A DNA stretch of 64,000 bases from Nymphaea colorata. Taxonomy: Eukaryota > Streptophyta > Magnoliopsida > Nymphaeales > Nymphaeaceae. The notes beneath the pieces were generated by a model. It was given only the letters and a program-made list of their open reading frames with translations. It was not told the origin of the DNA and did not search any database. The stretch's first letter is position 1. The number at the start of each line of letters is the position of its first letter. The DNA lies in assembly GCF_008831285.2 (NCBI RefSeq), contig NC_045147.1, positions 20,712,581 to 20,776,580 of the forward strand, read 5' to 3'. The position numbers and the translations under genes were made by a program. Shown piece by piece: positions 35,463 to 48,222 of the stretch.

Positions 35463-36173
35463 ATGAGTATCTTGAATAAATCCATCCCTCCTCATCCGTC
35501 ACGTACTGTGGTGTCATCCCAAACTGCCACCCAAATTAGAAGAAAGATGTCAGTCACTGCTAGTGGTCATTCTTCAAGTGAGTCCTGCCGCAAAAGAACG
35601 CAGCTCGGTGCAAAACATCCAAGACATGGTGGTCTTTTGGAGTTCGTTGATGATGATGCTGTCAAATTATCCGGTTTGTTCAGAGAAGAGACGCCCTGCA
35701 ACTTCGTCCCCGACCAAATTGCAGATGTCGATCCGGAGAAGACATTCAGGACAGTGCCAGATGATGCAGTATTTGGACCCTTTACGCTAGGCTTTATGCG
35801 CTCAGTGATGGAGAATGAATCAATCAGCATGATCAAGGATAGAACGGCAAGCCTAGACATCTCTGGAACAGATTCTGCAGCCAATACCCTTGTTGTGAGT
35901 GTATCCTCTGCTGTGAAGTTGCAGCACAATCAGATGGATCAGATTGCAAAGAAGATGCAGAGTCTAACTGGTGCTACTCATGTCAGTCTTAAGAACACTA
36001 TTGACACGTCTCTAATTGCCGGTTTTGTTATTAGCTACGAGAAGGGAGGGTCTCATGTTATTGATCTCAGTGTGAAGGGTCAATTAGATCAGCTGGTGGC
36101 TCATATTGAATCAAATGATCAGAGAAATGCAAGCAATACTGAAAGTTATATCTTCATGAACAGGGGAAGCTAG
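35463..36173 (+). CDS. Divergent ATP synthase delta/OSCP-like protein
   Basis: A single 236-residue exon. The C-terminal third matches the delta/OSCP family: VSSAVKLQHNQMDQIAKKMQ, SLTGATHVSLKNTIDTSLIA and GFVISYEKGGSHVIDLSVKG, equivalent to the canonical V-x-SVVKLE..QIAKGVQKLTGA..IDPSL(V/I)AGF..Y..G..LID-SVKKQL. This part contacts the peripheral stalk of F-type ATP synthase. The N-terminal half is weakly conserved: the usual SYAxAL helix cannot be found, and an Asp/Glu-rich stretch (LLEFVDDDAVKLSGLFREE) replaces the core helices. The first 45 residues are Ser/Thr/Arg-rich and could be a plastid transit peptide. It is therefore unlikely to be the main plastid delta subunit; a diverged paralogue with another role is more likely. 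The start is the only in-frame ATG near the exon edge. Confidence 0.75.
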   Translation: MSILNKSIPPHPSRTVVSSQTATQIRRKMSVTASGHSSSESCRKRTQLGAKHPRHGGLLEFVDDDAVKLSGLFREETPCNFVPDQIADVDPEKTFRTVPDDAVFGPFTLGFMRSVMENESISMIKDRTASLDISGTDSAANTLVVSVSSAVKLQHNQMDQIAKKMQSLTGATHVSLKNTIDTSLIAGFVISYEKGGSHVIDLSVKGQLDQLVAHIESNDQRNASNTESYIFMNRGS

Positions 36174-36493
36174 TTGGCCACCCCTAGATGCGGTTGTACC
36201 CATAAACCTAAGTAGCCTGCAGAATTTTGTCTTAACTACCATGTTTCGGCAAGAGAAGCATGCAATTTTGTCTTGTTATTTACCGGCAGAGTGAATAGCA
36301 AGACTTCGGCAATAAGGGATCTTCTAAGAAACCCGAAAGCTAAAAATTCCATACATCATGTATGAATGATGTTTTATATTACTGAAAGCAAGAAAATGCT
36401 TGTCCATTGGACAGCTTTACTGTCTATATACTTTTGTAGATCTTGTAGTTATAATCTCAAATGTACACTATTGGTATTTGATCAGTTGAACTC

Positions 36494-36511
36494 TCTCTCT
36501 CTCTCTCTTTG

Positions 36512-36568
<57 letters not shown>
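36494..36568. repeat. (CT)n microsatellite
   Basis: Nearly pure CT repeat with two short interruptions, about 320 bp downstream of the delta-like stop codon. Confidence 0.95.
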
Positions 36569-36569
<1 letters not shown>

Positions 36570-38568
36570 TTCTTTTTTTGCCGTTTTGTACTTGGTGACA
36601 GTTTGTTGCTCATTTTATTAATGCGTTTTGCATATTATCGGCTCTCTCTCTTCATGCATGCATGCATACAGGAACAAGCATTAGCTGCTGAAGATTGAGA
36701 TCTCAATTATTTGCAAGTTGATTGGTTGATGGCAGGAGCTTAGTTCACCCGCCTGGGGGTCAGAATTAAGACCTTCAAGTTGGAGGAGGTAAACATTTGA
36801 CACTCGGTTGTATCTACTTGAATAATCTGGTACGGGTCTGCCTAACCCAGCGTTCCTTCTTCCCAAAATGCAAAAGAAAAGAGCCATTTTGGTTTATCTT
36901 ATGCCATTAGAAATCCTAATGTCAAGCCTTTTGGCATGCACAGTCGCTTTTGTCAGTTATTAGAAAGGTCAGCAGGGAACTAGGAATCAAATGACTGCAC
37001 TGAACTTATTCAAGCCATTGTCATCTCTGAAGTCAACCAGTTGCAACGGACAGGATTTAGGAGACAAAACAGACCCTGGTGAAACTTGTGCTTTGTTTCA
37101 GGTTTGTAGTTTTATTCTGAACAAATCATTTGTTGACAGGAGGCCTCAGAAGTCAAATATAACAAAAAATTTATCTGGACTGCATTTGGTAATCTTTCAT
37201 AATGAATAGGCCAATTTGGCGTTAGCATGAAGCCACAAGAATCACGTTATCTCCACAGAAATGGAAAAATGAAAAGCATTAAGGATCTTGAGGCTCAAAA
37301 AATTCAAAACTCGACAGTTGAAGCGTAAGAGCTTTAACCATCTTAACCAAGGGATCCTGGCCTCAAATCCAAGCCACATACAGTTGTTGATGTGTAATAA
37401 TAAGTACCACAATTTTCTGGTGAAAAACATGATCTGGAATAGCAGATTATGATTTCCAGCAGAGAATTTCAATACTCAACTCTGCTCTAAAGGCAAAGAC
37501 TTATTTGCTATATACTGACGATGGATTGGCCTGAACTCTGCCCATTGGTTCTTACGGCCAACAGATTATGATCCCAACCAATTGGGGCCCTTACAGTTCC
37601 TCTCCAGCTAGTCTCTGACTGTTACAATTTGACGCAATCTAAAGCTTATCAAGATTTGACTGCTTAATTATGTTTCCTCATCATCTTGCCACATTTTTTT
37701 GAATCGGCAGTACTTCTTCATAGTCAATTTCTCTTTTGAAGAGCACCGTGACCCACTCAATGGAGAAAGCAAGCATGAGCTTGTTCCAATCGGCAATTTT
37801 AGTTGAACCATGTGCATTTGTTTCTTTCTTTTCTTCTTCTCAAATATCACTTCCTAACAACAATAGAATATTTTTTTCTAACTTTTATAATAGATGTCAA
37901 AACCTCATGGTCTTGCTTAAATTCTAGTAAGAGAAAATAACAACTATAGACCTTCTTATGGAGATGCACCAGTGCAAGAAGTTCCACATTTTCAGCAGCT
38001 TTCTTGTAATACGTTCATTAGATGTTATTCTTGCCATTAGCCCCATGTGTCATGTACTTATCTAGACTGTCAGAAACCCTTTAGTTTGTGAAGACAATTA
38101 CAGGGACTGATAGATGCGAAATTTCACAGCCTAGGACTACCAAATGCACTCAACGAGAATTAAAGAAGACCCACAAGGGAAAAAAATCAGCATATGAAAT
38201 GTGAATGTATCAAACAATTGCAAGATACATGTGCAGTAGGCATCTTCACATAAACTGTAATTCAACCGACAGACAGCCTTCACCTGGGCTCTTTCTTCTT
38301 GAGCATTGAGAAAATATATCAAGAAACCTAAAAACCTTAAACCAAAGCAATTTAACGTTTGGGTATTAATTTTATTTATGGTTTGTCTCTCATTTAAGCA
38401 TGATTTCTTTCATGTCAAACGCTCTTACAACATAGTTTGAAAGGGGTAGGTCTTAAAAAAGATCCAATTAGTGAGGGAAGCCTGAAAAGCCTACTGGAAG
38501 CATTCATCGCCTCTTGAAGTTGAGTGTACTCCCTGGTGCAGTAGGAGAGCAAGAAATCGTGTTCAGGC

Positions 38569-38571
<3 letters not shown>

Positions 38572-38621
<50 letters not shown>
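38572..38621. repeat. (AT)n microsatellite
   Basis: About 25 uninterrupted AT units, followed by TATTTAGGGGGGG. Confidence 0.95.
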
Positions 38622-38624
<3 letters not shown>

Positions 38625-41190
38625 TAGGGGGGGCCAAAAAAGGCCATCTTTATATATATTTGTGTGTCTGTGTGACTGTCCCTGGCTTATACGTTGCTCC
38701 GCTCTCGCCTTGTTCTGTAAGGGGACCTCAAGAATTTTATCAATTGGAACAAGCAAACTTTCCGGTTTTGCTACAATGGTCGCAGGAAAAGGGGAAAACC
38801 AGCGACTCTTGCCGGTGCATTTTTGTCGAAAGAGGCAGTTTGAGAAATCTGCATGGCACCTTTCGACACTAGGTAAGCATTTTGTCTGCATGGGAGAACT
38901 TTTGCTGCAGCTTCGTTTTCCTGTGCATGCCATCAACTTCCCCTAAAACAAACCATTGAAGCAGGTAGGATGCCATTTTCCCAACTGCTGATAAAAGATC
39001 CGGTCGACCAAATTGTCAAAGGATTAAGAAAGTGTTTCCATTATAAGATCAAGTTAGCGAGTTGGCTATACAGATATGATTAAGAAATACTCAAAGCATA
39101 CGGAAATGGATGTGAGAAGGTATGCTGTGTCCATTGATATAGAAGCATCAAAACGTGAAGTTCGCTTTCAAAGCCAGCTACCCAACCTTTTAATAAATAA
39201 ATCTACTGCATATGTCCGTGTCATTATTCTGTCAAAGATAAGCATTAATTTCAGACATGTTTTGTCGCTTGTTTTTCCCCCATCGAAGAGGGTAGGGGTT
39301 TGGAATCTTTTTACGGACATTTTATGCTTAATCTTTTAACAGAGCAGGATCGTGTTTCTAGTATTTTGCAATTAACGGCATGAGTTTAGTAGGCATCGTA
39401 TAAGGTAGGAGTTCAATGAAAATTTTTGAATCTTTTTGTTACTTTGCCAAAACTTCGGCACTTTGTTGCAATAGTTATTTAATGCCTGCTCCCTATGTCA
39501 GGCATGCCTGACAAAGTGAGGGTACAGGATACAGCCTGAAACGACGGGTTCATATTTTGTACTTCAGCAATCTATATTCCATGAATATAAACAATCAATA
39601 TATACCTCTCTGTTTAAAATTTTATAGTATAGTCAATATATATATATATATAATATACACGACCATGCTGTAATTTCAAGTATTTCAAAAGTACTGTTTC
39701 ATACATACATGTTGTCGACGCTCGCATTCATGTGACATAGAAAGGCAAATATACTTGCAACTCACATGTTAATGTCAAGCAAATCATTTGAATGTGAAAA
39801 TAAGCGAGAATGTAGAATTGGTGATATATATATATATAACACTATATTATAGAATAAGACAATTTTTTTTAAAAGTGAAATGTAGTGAGATATAAAAATA
39901 AAGTTGCCATATTTATTCCAACTTTCTTCCCCTAAGGAGTGTCATACAAGGTAAAATGCATGGCGAGGTTCATTTATCCTCGAAACAAGGGTAGACAATC
40001 TAACGGGTAATTAAGGTACGGCCTTATCCTCATAAACACTATTAAGCGTGGAGCAAGAAGTCTTATATGATCAGTCAACAATTTAGTTGATGGTTTGGAT
40101 TAAAGTAGTTCAAAAATGTAAGAGGGCCGAGAACTGGTTCAAAAATGCTCATTCCTTTTAAGATATTGGATCTGCTTTTGGTATCTGGCTATGTCTTTGC
40201 AATGCTTCAATTTACATATCGGTTTTGTTTTTTTGCATATAAGAGGCTGGCTGTCTACCAGTTCTCGGTCCATTACACCAACCTCTTTGAAAATTAACTA
40301 ACTGCTCTAGGACGTTTGAGTATCAGTGATGTCCATTAAAATCGGACTTAAAATGATGCGCATGTCCATCAAACAGCCATGAGCCGCCTACTTCACCAAC
40401 TCTTTTTGATACCTTTGACCACCATGTCTTGTAAAAAGTAAGACCATGGAAAAGCTTAGGATGCGGTAGGTTTGAGATTCTCAATAGTTCTTGTTTTAGA
40501 TCGAACAGCTACAAAAGACATTCAGTTTGACGAAAACTTATTGACAAAACCTAGTTTGGCAAGAGGAAGTGAAAAACCTGACATTCGTTAGATTATGCAC
40601 AAAAACCAAGTTTTTGGAAAACTGGATTAGATGATGGTATCATCCAATTGTCTACTAAGTATTTTTGCTTTAATAAAAATTTTGAAGTATTGATTAGTTA
40701 ATTTTATAAAATTTTGAAATATTAATTAGTCAAATCATAAATAAAAAAAAGTTAATTTTACACTGAAAAGTTTTTTTTTTTTTTAACTCCAAACCGGACA
40801 TGACAGGGTGTAGGAATTGCGGTGGATTAATAACTGACGAGAGGACAATAATACCAATTTAATCAGTTTACGAAAATACCTTCACCTTTTGGTCGTATGA
40901 CATTACGTTGTTGGATGTAATGACAGTTGTAAATGTAAGTATATGCACACATGAGCATGATTTTGTTTTTTTATTTTTTAATGCCATCTTTTATTATGAT
41001 TGAAATGGAAAAAAGTCGTGGGAAAGAGTGACGTTAAAACTTAAACCTTACCACAATAACATCAGCATAAATGGAGAGAGAGTGGGAGGTTGCAATTTAG
41101 CTTATAAGCTATTAAACACGCCATTGTCTGTAGATGAACCCATGGGCGGACTTTGTTTTTAGGAGTTTAGAGTTTAGCATTGAAAATTGG

Positions 41191-41404
41191 ATGGTCTTAT
41201 GGTATATTCTTTTAAGTCGAGTCGAGTGTATAACACTCGAGGATAGTTTTATGATACATTCTTTAAGTCGTCAAGGATGGTCGAGTGTATAACACTCGAG
41301 GATAGTTTTATGATACATTCTTTAAGTCGTGTATAATAGTCGTGTATAATGCTCAAGGATGGTCCTATGATACATTCTTTAAGTCGAAGTGTATAACACT
41401 CAAA
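41191..41404. repeat. Minisatellite, about 60-bp unit, 3-4 copies
   Basis: Copies share ATGATACATTCTTTAAGTCG and GAGTGTATAACACTC. The first full pair is almost identical; outer copies have diverged. Each unit contains the palindrome CGAGTG-TATAA-CACTCG. Confidence 0.9.
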
Positions 41405-42413
41405 AGGACGGGCTGCCAAGAATCCTCTATGACTGAACATATTACTCATAAATTATATAGACTAAGTAAATGTGAAAACTCATATTGTTAATTATGAGTT
41501 GCCTGATTAAAATTAATAGTTTATGCAACGTAACATATAACATTATATATATATATATATAGTTTTCCTATGCTGTCAAAAGTTTTCTCATTGTTTTACA
41601 TAAGAGAGAAATTTCCCCAAAAAATAAAGTCTTAGAAACTAAAACATAATTTTGTGTACGGAAAATTTTTAATCATTTTACTTGGTAATGTGCCACTCTT
41701 TTTTTTTTTCTTTGGGTTTCCCCATACCACATAAACGCATAATTTTGTAATGCTTTTGTTTTTAAAGTCCCATATTCTATCACTTGGGTTTTCTCGTGTC
41801 ATGTTAACGAAGTGAATTCCTTTTGCTAATATGTTTTCATCCGCTCCGTCCGAAGAAGTGGTTGAACGCCTTCACTGTGAATTGGGGAGCATAAGAAGCC
41901 ATTAGATTGTAAGGCAGGATCAGAATGCCATTCTTCTTTTCTTCTCACCTCAATCGCGTCTGGCAAGTGCACCTCGAGACAGGTGGTGGTTGGTGAAACA
42001 AATAAAGGGTTCGTGCATGAAAGCGACACCCTTTTGGTAATAATCAAAAGGGAGTGTCGCAGCCACTTTATCTTTCTTTTTGTTGATCTTTTTTTACTAA
42101 TTTCGGCGATAAGAAGACCAGTGGTTGTCTCAAATATCACAGCCATCGATGCTTAAAATTTTTAACCATAAAGAAGTGGAGGGGTCACGACCCAGGATTA
42201 CCAGCCGTCGGCTCGCCTCGCTCGGGAATTGCCTTTTTTCTTTATTTTAGTAGATAACATGGGTGAAAAATTGCGGGATTTGGAGTCTCTCCTCCGCCTG
42301 TCTCATTCTCTTGTGTTTCTTTTCTTAGAGTCAAGAACATTGGTTTCTGCCGAATCTCAGATTACTTGAACGCCATTGTCGTGATTTGAGGAGCTCAATA
42401 GAGAGGTTCTTCA

Positions 42414-45400
42414 ATGGCGTTTCACTTCTGCAAGCTCGTTTTGGCACTACCATTTCTCTCTCTCGTCTTCCTCACTCCTTATCTTGATGTTCGGAACCTC
42501 ACCCATCTGAACTTGGTGGGGTTCCTGACCTTTGTATCGGCTGATAGGTACCATTGAATGATCAACTCCGAACTGAGTGTCACAGAGTTTCTGGCCTCCT
42601 TGTTTCATTGACTATTGTGTGAGTGATTGATGAAGAAAATTCTGAAATCTTTCTTGGTGGTTCTGTGTAGAGAAGAGGAGGGTCTTCTGAGAAGTAACTC
42701 GTCTCATCCGAGGATTTCGAGACTGAAGATGGGAAGGTGGATGGTTATGAAGGAAGAATTTACTTTCTTGGCCAATAAGGCTCCCTTCAACAGCTGCCAC
42801 GCTTCTACCATCGTCGAGGTGAAACCTTGTTTCAATCTTTGATGCATCACTTTGGTTAATGGTCTCTTTCTTTAGTTTTGTTAGTTGAAAACTGGTCAGG
42901 AACGGAATCCCAAGAACCGCAGATTTTTAGCTATTTTATCATCACTATTGTCATCAACTTTATCCCAATTACCTGGTTCAGGCTTCGTCGTCCATGCTTT
43001 TGCTTCGTGATTTCAACATTTGTTACCTTCAAAATACTTCCTGGCATTTGTCATCTGTCTGGTTCTCAATAGTATGCCTTATTATAGTTCTTTCTCGTTT
43101 ATTTTGTAAGTTCTGTTTTATCCAGTACCCAAGTCAAAGTCATGATTATTGGTATCTTTTCTTTCCGACACGAGTAAAAAGGACTATCTTTCTAGGTGAG
43201 GATTTACGAATTTTTCTGCTTGCTGTTCTGGGCATTTGGTATATGGGCGACCGCTTAATGAGTTTTTACTTTTTACAAAGTGGTATTCTTCAAGATTGGA
43301 GTCGATAACTTCTGCGGAACTTTGCTTGGTTCTCTGTTACATTCGTAGAAAAGAAATTCAGATTTTTTGCTAACGGATCTTGATGTATTTTGTAGGTAGG
43401 AAGAGATCATTTTCTGGTTGCATACTTTGGAGGTAGTGGAGAAGGGCAGCCGGACGTGAAGATATGGTTGCAGAGATATAAGGTGAGCCTTGTGTGTTTT
43501 TAAGATATTTGCATTTATCTGCTGTTGTATGAAATGATGAAAGGGGATTGGGATTAAGGGCGTATGCAAGATGATGCAGTGTCCTCCATACCAAGAAATG
43601 AGCCTCTTCGCAATTCGAAAAAAGTGCAGTCAGTATTCCATTCTGCGTCTGTTATACGTTTCACATGTTCAATGTTGTTCAATTTCTTTTGTATATGTGG
43701 TATCCGTCTAACGGCCCCGGTTTGATAATGGAAACTAAAAGACGCCTTTATTTCAGTCTGTTAACATTGTTGTTTATGTGAAGAGGTCCTTACCGCTCTC
43801 AAGAAGCTTATGGGCCGTTCTCACAATTTATTTGCGGGTTCACATAATTTTGTTTGAAAAATCTAAATGAATTCAGACACATTTTTTAGGATGAAGTTTG
43901 GAGCTTTCCTGAAGCAGTAGATGAAGAACCAGACGTCCCAATGTGGAATCCAGTTCTTTTCATGCTTCCTTCTAAGGAGGTGCTTCTGTTCTATAAGATT
44001 GGTCAGGAGGTCCAGAAGTAAGATATTGCCAATTTTTGAGAAGAAAAGGTTTATTCTTGCATTTAAAATTTTGTTTTGTGCAACAAAAGCAATACGCCAT
44101 TGTTTGGTTCAGGTTCCTGTTTATAACGTTTATTGGTTTTATCTGGTAATTAAATTTGTGGTGACTTCTATTTTCCTTTTTTTCATTTTAAACTGCAACA
44201 AATGTGGTGGTTTCTTCTATTTTCGTTTCGTTGATTCCCCGAATCCCCATTTAGCTACCCAAGGACAAAGTTAAATGATTCTTCTTGTTGCCACAATGAA
44301 AAGTAGACGTATCACCCTGGTTGATGAGGCCCGCTTCTGTTATTGTTGCATCTTCTTCACTTGTACATGATCATTTCATCTGCTTTAGTAGCTGAAGCGC
44401 CTCCAATTGATGGCTCAACCACTTGTGGGTTAAAGGTGCCTTATTTGGCTTCTCCCTCGTGTACAAATTTATCTTTGCTACGATTTCCTTGATCAATGAC
44501 AGATGCAAAACAACCCCTGGAACCTGACAATCCTGAAATTCCCACAACCTTGGATCAGTTAGCTCTGGAAGCAGATGTCTGCCCATAGCTAACAATTTCA
44601 ATTTTTTGAAGAGAAGGCATCAAATAGATAAATTTTTGGCATAAAAAGTTCAGATTCCTTAGCAACAGATGTATAAATGCTCTGTTCCTTGTGGTTTCAT
44701 GCTTTTCATTTTAATTTGTATAGTTCTGAATCATCACAACAATCCTGAACTTGGAGTTGCTTTCAGGTTTCCTTATCAACTGTTGTTTTGCAGTTTAGGC
44801 ACCTAACGCTAATTCCTTTATTAGTGGGTTTAGAATTTCAGAAGAATTTGAGATCAGAACCTTATATCCTCGTTGATTAAGGGCAAGATTATTTTACGAA
44901 CCAATATATGGAAATTGAGGAAAACCTTTTGTGACTGTTCATTTATATCTGAGGACCATACTCATTGAGGTCAAAATGGTTTCAGATGGAGCGGGTTCCT
45001 GAAGCGGTCATCTGATAATGGCCTTACCTGGTCTGACAGAGAACAGCTTCCACCGGGTATTCTGGGACCAATCAAGAATAAGGTTATTTAAGAAATTACC
45101 ATGAAAATGTGCACTCACACAAACACATGTATAAATGATACTTATTACTTAAGGAATCTGCTGCTTAAGAATTCATTCATTGCAGCCTATCTTGTTGGAG
45201 AATGGCCATTTGCTTTGTGGATCATCTGTTGAAAGTTGGAACTCTTGGGGTGCATGGATGGAGGTAAATCGAGCTGATTACTTTAATGTGGAGTATAGAC
45301 TGCAGTCAATATAATCTGTAAGTTCTTCTGCAGATCACGGCAGATTCTGGTCATTCATGGAAAAAATATGGGCCAATATACATCGAAGATGAACCGTTAG

Positions 45401-46048
45401 GTGTGATTCAGCCTTTTCCATTTTGCACAGCAAATGGAAGTATACGTGTTCTAATGAGGTCATTTGAGACAATAGGAAGAGTTTGCATTTCCGACTCCCA
45501 TGATGGGGGTGTTACCTGGACTCATGCAAGAACTACTGAACTTGCCAACCCAAACTCAGGTAAGTGACAAGCGAGATTCAATTCAAGTATTCTCCTCGTC
45601 TATTGCAGATAATGAGACGCTAGTGGGGATTGTGGTTCCGAAGTAGTATGAGGTTTTATATGAATCAGGTATAGATGGGGTCAAAATGAAAGATGGACGT
45701 GTCGTGCTGGTTTATAACACAGTTTCCAGAGGTGTGCTCAAAGTGGCAGTCTCAAAAGATGATGGTGAATCCTGGTCTGATGTCTTGACATTGGAAGACA
45801 ACTCAGAAATGGAGTTTTCTTATCCGGCAGTTATACAGAGCGCAGATGAACTTGTTCATGTCACCTATACCTACAACAGGACTCAGATAAAGGTATGGAC
45901 CTTTTGCAGAGAAATGGAAGATGATTAATTTTGTTATTTGCATAGAAATAGAAAGATGATTAATTTGTTAAGTCAAATATGTTTCACAAAAATAATTAGT
46001 GAAAATTATATTGTTCTGCCGCAGCATGTTGTCCTTGGTCACAGATGA
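42414..46048 (+). CDS. BNR/Asp-box sialidase-like protein
   Basis: Nine exons, 42414-42547, 42671-42818, 43396-43482, 43890-44017, 44986-45082, 45186-45263, 45334-45559, 45669-45892 and 46025-46048, sum to 1146 nt, 381 residues, all junctions in frame. Residues 1-24 ([20 protein letters not shown]...) look like a signal peptide or anchor. The rest is a sialidase-type beta-propeller: [14 protein letters not shown], then VAYFGG, and four Asp-box repeats of the form S-x-D-x-G-x-(T/S)-W, at about 173-180 (SSDNGLTW), 226-233 (TADSGHSW), 279-286 (SHDGGVTW) and 328-335 (SKDDGESW). This group is known in plants and bacteria as sialidase-like or BNR-repeat proteins. Plants make little or no sialic acid, so the substrate is unknown; another glycan is likely. 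Catalytic residues cannot be assigned with confidence from the sequence alone. Intron 4 is about 970 bp. Confidence 0.92.
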
Positions 46049-47484
46049 CTCCTTAGCATCCTTAAGAAGCTTAAGAAAGAAGGGCTATTGAATCATACCC
46101 TTGTACAAGTTCATGTAAGGTATCACAAGCTGGTTAATAGAGATCAGGATCCACTGCAGCAGATATTGATACAAGATCAGACGCGTAATCAGTTTTCATG
46201 TACATTGTTGTATTGAGATCCATTAAAAATTTATCATGAGTTCTTGACAACGTATGTATGTGCTTAGAACTTGTATCCAGATAATTTTCCAAATTTCTTG
46301 AAACTGATTATGTACTCATGGCTCATGTATATTTTATTCTCGAGGGCAGAAATAGTGCGCTTCTGTCATATTCTGCAGTATAGAGGCGTCTTCTGCACAC
46401 CTCCCCAATGAAGCAAAAAAATTGAAATGATTTGCCTGTGTCTTAATCATCTGTGCTTATACACAAACATAGCCTGTTGGAGGTTCATGTGGTTCATTTG
46501 TTGACGCCTTTCTCAGGTTGTTCTCATAGGAATGGGAATTGCATGGATGGGGAATGGGAATGGCTCTCCTAAGAAAAGGCATGTCCGAATAGGGCAAGTA
46601 CTCCGTTGGGGGAGACAGGGAAAGGTTTTCGCTCTAGACATGTTTTCCTATGAAAATCATGAGGCCCACGTGGAAGGATGGGCAATAGCCATTGAGTTTA
46701 TGATTTCCATACGAAAGTGGGATGAGGAATTTTCTCGTGTTTGAAGCAAACGGCCTCATGGATAAAATCATGGGGCAGGGAACATCCATTGCATCGACTT
46801 GGAAACATTTTCCCTGCAAGAAAGGAATGGGGGATGGACCGCACTAGGAAATGGGAATCTTTTTGCACTACGGAGTGGAGATTTTTCATTTCTTTTTCCA
46901 GTGTTGTCAATGTCATGGCGTATCAAGGCATATTTCCCAAACTTCTCACGATGAGGTAGGCTGATGTATATTTTGCTAATTTTCTCATGTTTTCTAATGA
47001 AAATTTGAAGAAACATATTTCATTTTTAAATGGCAACAGAAAGAGGCTTAAATTTGAATTGCTTCCACTTAACTGCCTGAACTATATATAGGAAAAGCAA
47101 TTAAATAAAAGAAATTCAAACTTAGGCGTTTTTTGGTATACCTCATAAAGTTGTACTTACTTTTATTTTTAATTTAATTCAAATAACTGGTAATCATTTT
47201 TTAAAATTTGACAGAACCGACAGTAACTTATGACAAGTTCTTCATGGCGTCGTTCTCATAAATCATGACCGTGCCGGCTCACCGGAAATTTTGTTATTAA
47301 AAGGCCGGCCCATTAATTATGTGCACTGTGGTAGATTCTTCGTCCAGAAAAAGAAAAAGGTTTTGCCCGTGCCCGCATTCACTATTTATGTTCCTGTGCA
47401 TGAAAAGGGACATAGAATTCATTTTTCTTAACCAGAAGAACATGGCAATCAAGACAGGACAGTTATAGTGTACCCCAACAGACA

Positions 47485-47570
47485 CAATAAGGTGTATGGT
47501 TCCCATATGTTTCTACCCCAAAAGATGGGGCCAACAATAAGGTGTATGGTCCCCATATGTTTGTATGTTT
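47485..47570. repeat. Tandem duplication, 50-bp unit
   Basis: CAATAAGGTGTATGG starts at 47485 and 47535, followed in each case by T/CCCCATATGTTT. Confidence 0.85.
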
Positions 47571-47964
47571 GTATTGCAAAAGACGAGGGCAACCGACATG
47601 CAAAGAGGCGGCATCCCAAGGCACCGAAAGCAAGCTCAGTATTGGGTGAAGGCTTTGGCCTTCTAACAGGTGGTAGAAAACCCCATTCACCTAAAATCAA
47701 GAGTGTAACATTAGAAGAGATCATGGATCCACTTACACAGATGAAGCGTCCATTCAAGCAGTAGATTCTAGATTGAGTAGATGGGTAGTTCGATGGCTGC
47801 TCCCTTTACTGGAGAAAAGCAAGAAATACCGGGGCAGTTCACATGTGAAACTGAACAGGCCCCATTCTCTTGTGAAATAATAAATTCATTGCACCAAAGA
47901 AACAAACTTTGTGAGCTTGTAGTTTCACTGTTGCCATCACTTTCTGAGAAAACACAAAACTAAG

Positions 47965-48222
47965 CAAAACAAAAGAAGCTGCTTTCTGTCTGAAGAAAAG
48001 TTTGACTTAAAGTTTCTAATTTCTTTGGAGGCACTGTTTTAACGGTTCAATGGATTTAAAATTAAGACTCATGCAAAACCGAAGAGAAAAAAACAAAAAC
48101 ATAACAAAAGCTGCTTTCTGTATGAAGAAAAGTTTGACTTAAAGTTTCTAATTTCTTTGGAGTCACTGTTTCAACGGTTCAATGGATTTAAAATTAAAAC
48201 TCATGCAAAACGGAAGAGAATA
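47965..48222. repeat. Tandem duplication, 132-bp unit, high identity
   Basis: CTGCTTTCTGT starts at 47979 and again at 48111; the following 110 bp (GAAGAAAAGTTTGACTTAAA, then CAATGGATTTAAAATTAA) differ at only a few positions, so the duplication is young. Confidence 0.9.

Larger units (their letters stand above)
36174..42413. other. Large intergenic region before the sialidase-like gene
   Basis: About 6 kb without a supportable gene. It contains a (CT)n tract at about 36494-36568, CATG repeats near 36653, (AT)n at 38572-38621, TA runs near 39640, 39823 and 41546, and a tandem array at 41191-41404. Open frames at 38415-38946 and 41826-42146 show no family features. Confidence 0.6.

Noticed and set aside
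37310-37390. tRNA-like string with GCCTCAAATCCAAGCC
   Set aside because: No cloverleaf could be formed around it; A and B boxes are absent.
38415-38946. 173-codon minus-strand frame and overlapping plus-strand frames
   Set aside because: The frame runs through an (AT)n tract (Tyr-Ile repeats) and has no conserved motif.
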